From: SLFT01 sp964493075
GTDB taxonomy: Bacteria > Hydrogenedentota > Hydrogenedentia > Hydrogenedentales > CAITNO01
Direction of reading: 5' to 3'
Assembly (NCBI GenBank): GCA_964493075.1
Contig: CAZBNU010000068.1
Coordinates: 1 to 19,125, forward strand
Length of the DNA: 19,125 nt
This document shows, piece after piece, positions 1 through 8,700 of the stretch. The position numbers were made by a program, and so were the translations under genes. The number at the start of each line of letters is the position of its first letter. The first letter of the stretch is position 1. Under the pieces are notes generated by a model that ran no database searches, was not told the origin of the DNA, and worked only from the letters and a program-made list of their open reading frames with translations.

Positions 1-801
1 ATCGATCCCGAAGTGCCCTTTATCGCGCTGCGCTATAAAGATGGGAGACCGCTGGCTGTGCTGGCCAACTACGCACTCCATTATGTGGGCGGCACAGACG
101 CAGGCGCCATGTCGGCAGACTATTTCGGATGTTTCGCAACTGCCCTGACGCAACTGGTTATGGCAGACGCAGCCGATACGCCTTTTCTGGCCATGTTGTC
201 CAATGGGGCAAGCGGCAACATCAACAACATCAATTTCCGCGAGACCGGGACGGCCGCCGCGCCTTATGAACAAATGAACGCTGTAGCAAAGAAGGTGGCG
301 CAGGAAGTGTATCGTGTCTATCAAACCTTGTCCTTCAACGACTGGGTTCCACTTGCGGCAATAACCGGTGAACTGATGCTCGGCGTGCGGCGTCCCAACG
401 AAGCAGACATCGCCCGCGCCCAGGCCATAGTGGATGCAGCTGCGAGCGATATCATGAAAAGCGCGGCGGAGGTCTATGCCCGGGAAACGCTGCTGATTCA
501 GGAGTATCCTGCTGAGGTGAGTGTTCCGTTGCAGGCGTTGCGCATTGGCGATGTTGCTATTGCGGCTATTCCCTGTGAGGTGTTTGTTGAGACGGGGCTG
601 CACCTGAAAGCGACAAGCCCTTTTTCGCAGACGATTCCCATTGAACTTGCCAATGGGTACAATGGCTACCTGCCTACGGAAGAACAGCATGCTCTAGGTG
701 GTTACGAAACGTGGCGGGCGCGGTCGAGTTATCTGGAAGTGCATGCTGCGGATAAGATCGAGGCGAAGCTGAAGGATATGCTGGAAGTACTCAGGGCGTG
801 A
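1..801 (+). CDS. Neutral/alkaline ceramidase-like hydrolase, C-terminal part (5' partial)
   Basis: The reading frame is open from base 1, so the gene begins upstream of the window; the GTG at 13 is internal. About 266 residues are present. They resemble the bacterial branch of the neutral/alkaline non-lysosomal ceramidase family, zinc amidases that classically release fatty acid from ceramide. Visible landmarks are ANYALHYVGG (bases 64-93), whose His fits a zinc ligand, and SNGASGNINN (199-228), which fits the nucleophilic-serine loop. PCEVFVETGL (571-600) has a candidate zinc-binding Glu, and NGYNGYLPT (652-678) has a candidate zinc-binding Tyr. The C-terminus ends naturally in an amphipathic helix. 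Many environmental members are annotated only by this fold, so the true substrate is uncertain and need not be a sphingolipid. The N-terminal part and any signal peptide are outside the window. It converges on the phosphoglucomutase gene. Confidence 0.8.
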   Translation: MDPEVPFIALRYKDGRPLAVLANYALHYVGGTDAGAMSADYFGCFATALTQLVMADAADTPFLAMLSNGASGNINNINFRETGTAAAPYEQMNAVAKKVAQEVYRVYQTLSFNDWVPLAAITGELMLGVRRPNEADIARAQAIVDAAASDIMKSAAEVYARETLLIQEYPAEVSVPLQALRIGDVAIAAIPCEVFVETGLHLKATSPFSQTIPIELANGYNGYLPTEEQHALGGYETWRARSSYLEVHAADKIEAKLKDMLEVLRA

Positions 802-806
802 GTTGC

Positions 807-851
807 TGGACCTTATGGACATTATGGACGGTATGGACAGTATGGACTTGG
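807..851 (+). repeat. Tandem 9-bp repeat array, five units beginning TGGAC
   Basis: TGGAC recurs with exact 9-base spacing at 807, 816, 825, 834 and 843. The units are TGGACCTTA, TGGACATTA, TGGACGGTA, TGGACAGTA and TGGACTTGG, so positions 1-5 are invariant and 8-9 are usually TA. The array starts 6 bases after the ceramidase-like stop codon, between two converging genes. A second array of the same unit, in the same orientation, lies on the other side of pgm. No function is known to me. Confidence 0.85.
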
Positions 852-857
852 TGGGCG

Positions 858-894
858 CAGCACTATCTGTAATAAAGTTCATGCGATAGTGCTG
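858..894. repeat. Perfect 10-bp inverted repeat between convergent genes, possible bidirectional terminator
   Basis: CAGCACTATC at 858-867 is the exact reverse complement of GATAGTGCTG at 885-894, with a 17-base loop. The position between two convergent stop codons (801 and 926) fits a transcription terminator working in both directions. There is no proper T-tract on either side, so it may instead act as an mRNA 3'-end stabiliser or be a protein site. The inverted repeat itself is certain; its role is inferred. Confidence 0.5.
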
Positions 895-925
895 TTATGA
901 GGCGGTATGAGCGGTTGATGGTTCA

Positions 926-2386
926 TCAGAGAAGCGCTTCATCAACGATTTCCTTTGCTTCGGAGAGGATGGCATCCAGATGTTCTTGTCCTTTGAAGCT
1001 TTCAGCATAGATTTTATAGAGGTTTTCCGTGCCGGAGGGACGCGCTGCAAACCAACCGCTTTCTGTGGTGACTTTAAGGCCGCCTATGGGCGCGTTGTTG
1101 CCCGGTGCGTTGGTCATTTTCGCCAGAATGGGTTCGCCCGCCATGGTTGCCGCCTTGACGTTTTCGGGGGACAGTTCCTTTAGNNNNNNNNNNNNNNNNN
1201 NNNNNNNNNNNNNNNNNNNNNNNNNNNNNNNNNNNNNNNNNNNNNNNNNNNNNNNNNNNNNNNNNNNNNNNNNNNNNNNNNNNCGGCGACCGGCGCGGCT
1301 TACCACCAGGTCAATCAGGCTGCTGCTGACCAGGGTCTTGCCCACAGCGGCTTCGGTGGACCAATGGGGACGGTGCGTCAGCAGGTAGGAGATGGCCACT
1401 GCCAGGTAGTGGTTGGGATTCATTAACCCTGCGGACGGCGTTACAATCCCGTGGCGGTCTGCGTCCGGGTCGGTGGCAAAGGCAACCTGGTAGCGGTCCT
1501 TCAGGGTAAGCAGTCCCGCCATCGCGTAGGGACTCGAACAATCCATGCGGACGACACCATCGCGGTCCACGGTCATGAATGCAAAGGTCGGGTCAAATTT
1601 TGGGTTGACGTTGTCTATGTCGAGTCCATACTCTTGGTTGATGGGTTCCCAATAGGGCAGTGAAGAACCGCCGAGGGGGTCCACGCCGAGCTTTAATCCT
1701 GCGCCGCGAATGGCGTCCATATCCACCACGTTTTTGAGGTCTTGCACGTATGGCAGGATCAGGTCTGTCTGATGGGTGGTTGCCGCTTTTATGGCGCGCT
1801 CATGGGGAATACGTTTTACTTCTGTGTTGCCATCTTTCAGCAGTGCATTGGCGCGCTTCTGGATTGCCGCAGTCGTTTTTTCTTCAGCCGGACCGCCCAT
1901 GGGCGGGTTGTATTTGATGCCTCCGTCCTGGGGAGGATTGTGGGAGGGGGTGATGATAATGCCGTCGGCGAAATGTTCCTTGCGGTCTTGATTATATTCA
2001 AGAATGGCCCGGGAAACGACGGGCGTTGGCGTTACATTGTTGTCCTGCTGTAGAAAGGTTTCCACACCGTTGGCGGCCAGCACCTCAAGGGCAGTGCGTT
2101 GTGCGGCATCGGAGAGCGCGTGGGTGTCTTTGCCCAGATAGAGGGGTCCGTCAACGCCCAGGTTGCGCCGGTATTCACAGATGGCTTGGGTAATGGCGAG
2201 GATATGCGCTTCGGAAAACGAGCCTTTCAGGGAGGAACCGCGGTGACCGCTAGTGCCGAAGCTAACGTGTTGTTCGGGATTCTCCATATCGGGGCTGTTG
2301 TTATAATATGCTTTTTCAAGCAACGCTATGTCTATCAGCATTTCTTTCGGAACGGGTTTCCCTGCAAGCGGTGAAATCTCTGTCAT
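926..2386 (-). CDS. pgm: Phosphoglucomutase, alpha-D-glucose phosphate-specific (interrupted by assembly gap)
   Basis: This enzyme interconverts glucose 1-phosphate and glucose 6-phosphate in the cytoplasm, linking glycolysis to glycogen and sugar-nucleotide synthesis. Seen: FGTSGHRG near residues 43-50; the phosphoserine loop TPSHNP at 146-151 with catalytic Ser148; the Mg2+ loop DPDADR at 306-311; and a C-terminal phosphate-binding RPSGTEN. The sequence follows the E. coli Pgm type (about 546 aa) closely. The start ATG is preceded by AAAGGA about 8 bases upstream. The 100-N gap removes the stretch after residue 367, which in E. coli Pgm holds the sugar-binding GEESAG loop. From memory of E. 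coli Pgm I estimate about 95 residues (285 bases) are missing, so the real gene is about 1.64 kb. Both sides of the gap read as correct Pgm sequence, so the gene is probably intact in the organism. Confidence 0.95.
   Translation of the reverse strand: MTEISPLAGKPVPKEMLIDIALLEKAYYNNSPDMENPEQHVSFGTSGHRGSSLKGSFSEAHILAITQAICEYRRNLGVDGPLYLGKDTHALSDAAQRTALEVLAANGVETFLQQDNNVTPTPVVSRAILEYNQDRKEHFADGIIITPSHNPPQDGGIKYNPPMGGPAEEKTTAAIQKRANALLKDGNTEVKRIPHERAIKAATTHQTDLILPYVQDLKNVVDMDAIRGAGLKLGVDPLGGSSLPYWEPINQEYGLDIDNVNPKFDPTFAFMTVDRDGVVRMDCSSPYAMAGLLTLKDRYQVAFATDPDADRHGIVTPSAGLMNPNHYLAVAISYLLTHRPHWSTEAAVGKTLVSSSLIDLVVSRAGRXXXXXXXXXXXXXXXXXXXXXXXXXXXXXXXXXXLKELSPENVKAATMAGEPILAKMTNAPGNNAPIGGLKVTTESGWFAARPSGTENLYKIYAESFKGQEHLDAILSEAKEIVDEALL
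1184..1283. other. Assembly gap, 100 N of unknown true length
   Basis: Exactly 100 N occur inside pgm, the usual placeholder for a scaffold gap of unknown size. Comparison with remembered E. coli Pgm suggests about 285 bases belong here, so downstream coordinates are probably shifted by roughly 185 bases relative to the true chromosome. Confidence 0.98.
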
Positions 2387-2423
2387 GTCGTCGTCCTTTA
2401 TGGAAGTTGTTTTTTTAGTTGTA

Positions 2424-2459
2424 TGGACTTAATGGACTATATGGACTGTATGGTATAGG
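2424..2459 (+). repeat. Second tandem 9-bp repeat array, TGGAC units upstream of pgm
   Basis: The units are TGGACTTAA, TGGACTATA and TGGACTGTA, plus a degenerate TGGTATAGG, starting at 2424, 2433, 2442 and 2451 with exact 9-base spacing. Motif, period and orientation match the array at 807-851. It lies in the 5' untranslated region or promoter of pgm, which is read on the minus strand. There the unit reads TANNGTCCA and gives several poor -10-like hexamers, so no promoter is called. Confidence 0.8.
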
Positions 2460-2501
2460 ATACAGCATCCCCTCTTTTTTATTCCATAGCGACGTTGGTA
2501 C

Positions 2502-2540
2502 AAAAGAAAAGCTGCATCTATTTCAATTTATAGATGCAGC
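2502..2540 (-). terminator. Rho-independent terminator of the PqaA-family gene
   Basis: GCTGCATCTAT at 2511-2521 pairs perfectly with ATAGATGCAGC at 2530-2540, an 11-bp stem with an 8-base loop. On the minus strand the hairpin is followed by TTTTCTTTT. It lies 30 bases past the stop codon of the gene at 2570-4027 and separates it from pgm. Confidence 0.85.
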
Positions 2541-2569
2541 ATTCTGTATTCAGTGGAAGTGATAGGTGA

Positions 2570-4027
2570 TTACTTGGAAGTATCTTTGGACAGGAAGCCT
2601 TCCGGCCATTCAGTTTTTACTTCGAATTTGAAGGGTTCCACGTCAGGGACTACCCGTGTTGGGGAAGATAGTACGAGGTCGTCTTCGCCGGGCACGTCAT
2701 AGGTTAATTCCACGAGGTAGGCGGTAAAGCCTTTTTCCGGGGTGGTGACCTTTCCCATATACGCGCCGTCAGCATCCGGTGTTAATTCAGTGGCTTCCCA
2801 GACAAACCCCAGTTTGTCTACGCGGAAATCGCGCACCTCGGGATTGGTCGCCTGCCACAATTTTACTACTTTGGGTTTGATATTGGTGATCACCCGCGTT
2901 GTTTCGTCATCGGGAAAAGTCCAGCTATACTCGGGGAGGGGCGTGTCTTCAATAATGGACTTAATGAAGGCGATCAAGGTGCCTGCTGCGTCCGCTTGGT
3001 CCATGCCATGTCCGGAATTGGGGGCGTAACGCAGATATTTAGGCCCTTCCAAATCATCCCAATAGAACCGCCATGAGTCATTGAGGAAGAACTGATCTCC
3101 AGCACCGTTCATCATCAACCTGGGCACATTTGTCAGGCGGTCCCGGTAGTGATAAGGCTCTACGATCTTCATTAAGGCGTCAAATTCCGGTGATGTGAGC
3201 CAGTCCATGATGTTCATTTCCACATAATCGTTAACGGCAGGCGCCCAGAATCCGTATGCGCCGTAATGGTGAAGGAAAGAAGGCACCAAGTTTAGCAGAT
3301 CAATGACAATAGGTGAGCAGGCAATGACGCGGTTATCCACCGCCGCCGTGGTCCAGGTTGTCCAGCCGCGTTTGGATGCGCCAGCGACGAGAAAGTTCTC
3401 TACCTCGTGGTTGCCGCCTTCATCAGAGGCACAGAAGGCTTGCACGGTATCCATGGCGCGCACTACGGCTTTGGTCATAGGCAGTCGCAATGGCCATTTT
3501 GAGTCTCCTGTGCGCAAAAATTTGTCCCACGTATAGGCAATGATGGAGTCCTCGCTGCGCCTTTTATTTTCTTCGTCTTTGAAATAAAGCGGCTCATTAG
3601 GTATCTGATGGATTTGGGCGCAAATGGCGCCTGTTGCCTTTGCGCACCGCCGCAGATTGGCATCACCGCCTTTGGGCATATTGCCTTCCTTGTTGCTTCC
3701 GCCGCCAATCATCATGAAACCTGTAGAACTGACAACTTCATCAGGTACGACAATTACCAGCCAATGCTCCCATAATGGCCTGTCGACTTCCGCCTCGGTC
3801 AACCATGTTTGCGATGTCATGTAAAGGACATGGCCGGTCCAGCCATTTCCCTTTTGGGTATGCCGTAATTCCCAAGAGTAGGCGGGGTCTGGTGTTGCCA
3901 CATATTCATCCAAGGGGGTGAGGTTTTCTGTGGCACGCAGTGTGGAGGCGTGCGATGTTCCTGTCAGTATTAAAGATATAGCCAGAGCTGACAGCAGTGC
4001 ATAGTTGCGCCATTTCAGTATCAACAT
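2570..4027 (-). CDS. Secreted PqaA-family alpha/beta hydrolase (PhoPQ-activated pathogenicity-related protein)
   Basis: A 485-aa exported protein. Residues 1-27 form a Sec signal peptide with a hydrophobic core and a SHA cleavage site. The rest matches the PhoPQ_related (PqaA) family, alpha/beta hydrolases of poorly known substrate, first noticed as a PhoPQ-regulated gene of Salmonella. The triad can be read directly: nucleophile Ser218 in GASKRGW (216-222), acid Asp311 in GAGDQFF (308-314), and His340 in NSGHGM. The length is normal for the family. A final beta-rich segment (about 365-480) follows the hydrolase core. GAGGAG sits 7 bases before the ATG, fixing the start. It has its own terminator downstream and the terminator of the DUF1573 gene upstream, so it is probably monocistronic. 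In PVC-like bacteria such proteins are often esterases or peptidases of unknown target; I cannot say which. Confidence 0.88.
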   Translation of the reverse strand: MLILKWRNYALLSALAISLILTGTSHASTLRATENLTPLDEYVATPDPAYSWELRHTQKGNGWTGHVLYMTSQTWLTEAEVDRPLWEHWLVIVVPDEVVSSTGFMMIGGGSNKEGNMPKGGDANLRRCAKATGAICAQIHQIPNEPLYFKDEENKRRSEDSIIAYTWDKFLRTGDSKWPLRLPMTKAVVRAMDTVQAFCASDEGGNHEVENFLVAGASKRGWTTWTTAAVDNRVIACSPIVIDLLNLVPSFLHHYGAYGFWAPAVNDYVEMNIMDWLTSPEFDALMKIVEPYHYRDRLTNVPRLMMNGAGDQFFLNDSWRFYWDDLEGPKYLRYAPNSGHGMDQADAAGTLIAFIKSIIEDTPLPEYSWTFPDDETTRVITNIKPKVVKLWQATNPEVRDFRVDKLGFVWEATELTPDADGAYMGKVTTPEKGFTAYLVELTYDVPGEDDLVLSSPTRVVPDVEPFKFEVKTEWPEGFLSKDTSK

Positions 4028-4107
4028 GTTAAATCTCCTCTTTGGGATGACTTGCGCATCCTTATACGGTTAAGTGGGCATGGTAGTGCAATTGTATCCT
4101 TCAATGC

Positions 4108-4142
4108 AAAAGCCCTGGATCCTCACAGGAACCCAGGGCTTT
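4108..4142 (-). terminator. Hairpin terminator downstream of the DUF1573 lipoprotein gene
   Basis: AAAGCCCTGG at 4109-4118 pairs with CCAGGGCTTT at 4133-4142, a 10-bp GC-rich stem with a 14-base loop. On the minus strand it is followed by a short T run (TTTTGC). It lies about 50 bases past the stop codon at 4191. The weak U-tract makes it less certain than the one at 2502-2540. Confidence 0.65.
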
Positions 4143-4190
4143 GGACTGGTCAAATGGGCAGGAAGGTTTCATTCCTGTAATCTACTTGAG

Positions 4191-5594
4191 TTATTCTACC
4201 GGCGCGACTTCACCTTCTGTTTTTACAACGCTTTCAGGATTGGCGTCTGCGGCAGGGGCTGTAACGGGCTGTTTTCGCAGCATCTCCATTTGTTCAGGTG
4301 TTAACTGCATGATTTTGTGAGGCGTTTGTGTTTGTGGCCGAGGGGCGCCAGCAGGTCTTGGCGGCACCCTCAATTTGGCAACATTAAAGTTGATGGGTAC
4401 TTCGGGATGCGCTTCAATATTGGTGCGCAGTATGACCGCTTTGTCTTCCAGTATGTCGGAAGAGGGCATATCCTCCAGACGCAGCAGGTATACATTTTCT
4501 CCCTGTGGCGTCAAGGTTGCCTTCATGCCCTCAACGGGGACTACGACCTCTGTAATCTCGAAGTCTTTTACGCGCCCTGAGGAGACACGGAGTTGTTGTG
4601 ACGTGACTTCGCCGGGGATATCGCTGTAACGTATGTGAATGACCGGCGGCATAATCTGCAGCGGTCCAATTACCTGCATGCTGATGTTCATGAAAATAAC
4701 CGGGCGCACCTTCGTATCGGTTCTGATAATCATGCGGGCGCTGTGCTGTCCCACGGGAAGTTCTCCCACAGTTTTAATGATTACCTGGTAGGATTTTCCC
4801 GTTTCAACTTCCTTTATCTCGTGCTGGACAAAATCCATGCCGGTCAGTTCTGCCGACTGGACCGTAAAGGTGAGGTCATCAACGGTGGATGTAATATTCA
4901 CGATGGCTTCGCGGGGTTCATCATCCAGGATTTCGCCAAAATTGACACGATCAGGGTCCACATGGATGGAAGCGGTTACCATTCCCTCCATACGCAATTG
5001 CACAGAAGGTGTTTCAGGATCGTTTGTAGTAACAGTAACTGCTTTTACTTGTTTCCCTTGTCGTCCGCTCATATTCGTTGATGCGCCGACTTTTAATTCT
5101 TCCCCGGGAGCAAGTTTATCTTTTTCCAGTTCGGTGGCGGTGCAGCCGCAACTGGCGCGAACATTTTTAATTTCAAGAACGCCGGTGCCTTCATTACGCA
5201 AGACAAACTGATGGGTTACTGTTTCGGTATCTCGTACGGTGCCGAAATCATAAATGGGTTCTGGAACGACCAGTTTCGGCGTGCCGCCTTCAACGGCAGG
5301 TTCCCCTGCCACATTGGTCTCTTCCTGTTCGGCAGGTTCGATCGTTTCAGATGTTGCAGGAGCTTGTGGTAACGCTTCCTGTGCAGCATTGGCAGCATCG
5401 GCAACTTCCGCAACTTCCACTTCGCCTGTGTCCGTAGATTCGTCCGCAGGAGTATCGGCTGGTGCCGCAGATGTTTCGGTTGTTTCCGGCGCCGTTTTAG
5501 GGGCGGTAGTACCCGTGGGTGCTTTGGGTTGACTGCAGGAAAAGGCGACAAAACAAATCGCCACCAGGAGGACTAATACATGATACTTCTTCAT
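4191..5594 (-). CDS. DUF1573 domain lipoprotein with three Ig-like domains
   Basis: A 467-aa predicted lipoprotein. It has Lys-Lys at the N-terminus, a hydrophobic core, and lipobox AFSC with Cys20 as the lipidated residue. Residues 21-105 are a low-complexity Pro/Thr/Ala/Glu-rich spacer, likely extended and acidic. Residues 106-208 match DUF1573, with YDFGTV and the hallmark ASCGCT around 147-152. This is an Ig-like beta sandwich related to ASPM/SPD-2/Hydin domains. Two further similar sandwiches follow (about 209-310, with VNFGEI, and 311-410). A Pro/Gln-rich tail runs from 411 to 467. AAAGGTG lies about 8 bases before the ATG. No enzyme motif is present; such proteins are thought to be envelope scaffolding or binding proteins, and the function is unknown. 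The gene seems to be transcribed alone from a promoter near 5680, between two terminators. Confidence 0.85.
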   Translation of the reverse strand: MKKYHVLVLLVAICFVAFSCSQPKAPTGTTAPKTAPETTETSAAPADTPADESTDTGEVEVAEVADAANAAQEALPQAPATSETIEPAEQEETNVAGEPAVEGGTPKLVVPEPIYDFGTVRDTETVTHQFVLRNEGTGVLEIKNVRASCGCTATELEKDKLAPGEELKVGASTNMSGRQGKQVKAVTVTTNDPETPSVQLRMEGMVTASIHVDPDRVNFGEILDDEPREAIVNITSTVDDLTFTVQSAELTGMDFVQHEIKEVETGKSYQVIIKTVGELPVGQHSARMIIRTDTKVRPVIFMNISMQVIGPLQIMPPVIHIRYSDIPGEVTSQQLRVSSGRVKDFEITEVVVPVEGMKATLTPQGENVYLLRLEDMPSSDILEDKAVILRTNIEAHPEVPINFNVAKLRVPPRPAGAPRPQTQTPHKIMQLTPEQMEMLRKQPVTAPAADANPESVVKTEGEVAPVE

Positions 5595-5679
5595 CGCAGA
5601 ACACCTTTCCGTTTTAAATCACAGCGCACAAACAATGGGTGCGTTGAGGTTGTTGAGAAAAACACTTCGCCTGTAGCAC

Positions 5680-5706
5680 ATTATACGCTTTTCAGACGCC
5701 ATTCAA
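5680..5706 (-). promoter_or_regulatory. Putative sigma70-like promoter for the DUF1573 gene
   Basis: On the minus strand a perfect TATAAT occupies 5685-5680. The best -35 is TTGAAT at 5706-5701 with a short 15-base spacer. Transcription would start near 5673, giving a leader of about 80 bases. The -10 is strong and the -35 is weak. Confidence 0.5.
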
Positions 5707-5732
5707 AAAACTTCAGGTTTTACGGCAACCTG
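5705..5732 (-). terminator. Probable terminator of the O-antigen ligase-like gene
   Basis: On the minus strand CAGGTT (5732-5727) pairs with AACCTG (5719-5714) around a 7-base loop. AAG and then TTTTTT (5710-5705) follow. It lies about 55 bases past the stop codon at 5788. The stem is only 6 bp and three bases separate it from the T-tract. Confidence 0.5.
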
Positions 5733-5787
5733 TACAAATAACCTATCGCTTTACTAACGCAGTATTTTGCCATTATTGGGACACCTG

Positions 5788-8700
5788 TTACTGGTATAAA
5801 TGGGCCTGGATGCGCTGTTCCTGTATGTCCAGTGCTTTGAGACGCATCTCTTCGGCCTTATTTTTCATTTCTGTTGCCTGGTCGTCCCTGCCTTTTCCCT
5901 TGTAGTAGTCCCCCAGCGAGGCGAGAGTGGCAGCATAGGCAAATTTATGGTTTGAAGTGATGGGTGTGAGTTCCATGACCACCTTCCACTCTTCCATCGC
6001 CTGTGCTATCAGTTTTTCGCTGGTTTCGTCGTTGCGAAGCAGGGCAACCCGCTGTAGTGCCTGTGCATGAAACATGCGTACATCTGCATGGTATGGATTA
6101 CGTTGTTTCAATATTCGGGTCCATGCCAGGTATTCAGAAATCCAGACCGGCCACTGATCCTTGTATTTCTCTCCTCGGGTATGGTCTATGTGTAATTCAT
6201 ACCATTTTACGATGTTAAGGGCAAGTTCATGGTGGTGCGGAAAGATAATGTCTACTCTTTTGAGTTCTTCAATCCATGCTGTGATGCTCTCCATAGCGTA
6301 GTCTCTGACATAATAGGCCTGTTTTCCGACCATCATCAGACCATCTTCGGGGATGGGTTCACCTTCTTCCAGGCGTAAAAAACGGTTTTGGCGGTCTGGC
6401 GCGGGTTTGTAGAAAACGCATATTCCGGCGAGGGCCTCGTATTCTGGAAGAAAGAGGCGCGCCAGGGGTATTACAATACGCGGATTGTTGGGTGGCTTTT
6501 CGCCCTTTTTTATGAGTTCAGCATACTGGGGGAGTTGAGCCAGGTAAAATTGTCCGGCGCGCATACGCTTGCTTAGTTCTGAATTACTTGAAACATTGAT
6601 AAAACTGAATCGGCTAAGAACCAGTTGCTGTGCCCATGCGCGAAAGACTGCTGCTGCCGCAATCACCAGCAGTACCATGAATGCTACTGCGATGATACGG
6701 TGTCGGTTCACAGAAAACTCAGGGATGGCTGGGGTTGCCGCTTTTTCTTGCAGAGGTTCCTGGTCTGCTGCCGATGCGCAGGCTGCTTTTGCGTAGAACA
6801 GTCCGGCATATATCATCGCAAACATTACAAGGGAGGGATGGCTGAAGTTGATGTCTACAAAAGCGTGGGCGCAAAACGCAACAATACCGGTATAGAGGCC
6901 AAGGAGTAGTAGCTTTATGTGCTTGTTTTTTTCGTTGATAATTCGCCAGGCGCCCCAAATACCGAAATAAGCCCAGAACGCGAAGAAAATCAACCCGCCG
7001 AGGAAACCCGTTTCGGCGAATATCTGGATGAAGCCATTGTGCGCTTCCCGCACATCCCCCGCACCGATATACTGGTAGGCGGGATAGGCAATAGCAAAGT
7101 TGCCCAACCCAACCCCGGTAAGGAGGTTATTCATAGCCATGCTTAATGCAACACGCCAATAGCCGAATCGCAGGCGCAGCGATGCCGGGTCTGCCAGGTC
7201 TGTGGCGGTGAGGGAGATACCTTCCTCGCGTACCAGCGTGCGCGGGTCAACCGGTTGTGACGGGCCTGTATTTTCTGGAGATGTGCCGTCGGCTGGTTGC
7301 GCATAGGAAGCGGAGTCTCCAATATCCATGAGAAAGAGCGCTGTTACCGCAAAAAACAACAGCACAATCAGCGCAGCGGCCGCATTTTTTCTCCTGAAAA
7401 TCATGGCAGTGAGTTGCCGCACCTGTGCCGGTTTGATGGTCAGCAGAAATATGCTCCACAATGTGGCGAAAATTAAACCCAGGTAGGCGCCCCGAGAATA
7501 GGTTATCCATAAGGTGTACAGCATTAGCGGCGCAAGAAGACAGACGCCGGTGAACCGGAATAGATACCAGATTCCGTCCAAACCGTAGCGGGTCAGTGCC
7601 AGCAGTATGGCCATGGCGGTGCAACAGGCAAAAATAAGGGCCAGAATGGTGAGGGGTGCTGTCTTGAGATAGGTGGGCATGTTGAGTAGCGAGTCTTCGT
7701 AAACATATTCACGGGGAAAATGGGCTACAAAGAATACGGCAACAAAACAGCCAATGCCGAGAGCAATCGCAACGGCAAGCAGTATTGCACGGTCAACGGG
7801 CGCGGTGGCAGGGGCATTGTTTTTTCGGTTGAGGGTGTCGGCAGCGTCACGCCACCATATCCTGACTCCCACAAAAGCGATCGGAATGGCAAGCAGCATA
7901 TAGGCTGCCAGTGCGTTGGGAAAGAGCATGGAGCCGAAAGCGCGGTTAACATTGAAGCGGCGCGCCATTTCCGGATTGATGGTGTTGGTGCCGAAATAGC
8001 GCTGCAACATGGCAGGGTTTTGGATTACCCGCCGTAGATGGGGCAGCAGGTATTCGAAGTGGAGGATGCTGAACAGTGCCTGCAGGCCCACGCCAAAAAG
8101 AAAAATGGTTAGTACCACGCCCCAGGCCGATTTGTTACGTGTTGTGTTTATGCTCAGCATAAAAAGCGCGGCGTACCCCAGCCAGAGCCACAGGTGCTGG
8201 TAGGTATTGAAGTACTGGTAGGAGTAGCGTGTCACTACGACATAAACAACCATGAGTAGTGCCAGAATTAGAGCGGGAGCAGGCGCATAAATTTGCTTGC
8301 GTTGTTTGATGACCTGTATTAACCATAGGGCGCAGAGCAGATAGATGCTCCATGTGAAATAGACGTTGTCGGAAAAGAACGTGTATCCGTCCAGCCATGG
8401 ACGCAGGACAAGAAGCAATCCTATTCCGAGACTTGGATGAATAAGACCCAGAAACAGGGCGGTGGTCATTGCCCAGATTACGGTTGCCAGGTCAAAGTTG
8501 GCGGCGGACACTGCTTCAGGAGAGGTGAGTTCCATCCATCTGGCGAGGCTTATTTTCAAGGCAGTAAATCCGCCAAGAGACGCAGTGGAAAATACCATTA
8601 CAGCGACCAGCACAGAGGCTGCCGCCAGGAATAGCGCTCTGCGTGGGGAAGCGAATTCTTCCGGCCAATAGCGTTCCAGGATATTCACGTTGCTTTCATG

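Noticed and set aside
807..2459. The TGGAC arrays as a CRISPR or as transposon ends
   Set aside because: The units are 9 bp without unique spacers of constant size, the two arrays are in direct orientation, and no cas or transposase gene is present.
4061..4091. TATAAG and TTGCAC on the minus strand upstream of the PqaA-family gene
   Set aside because: The spacer is 19 bases and both boxes are imperfect, so the pair is too weak to call.
4635..5211. Overlapping plus-strand frames opposite the DUF1573 gene
   Set aside because: They are shadows of the lipoprotein gene with no independent coding evidence.
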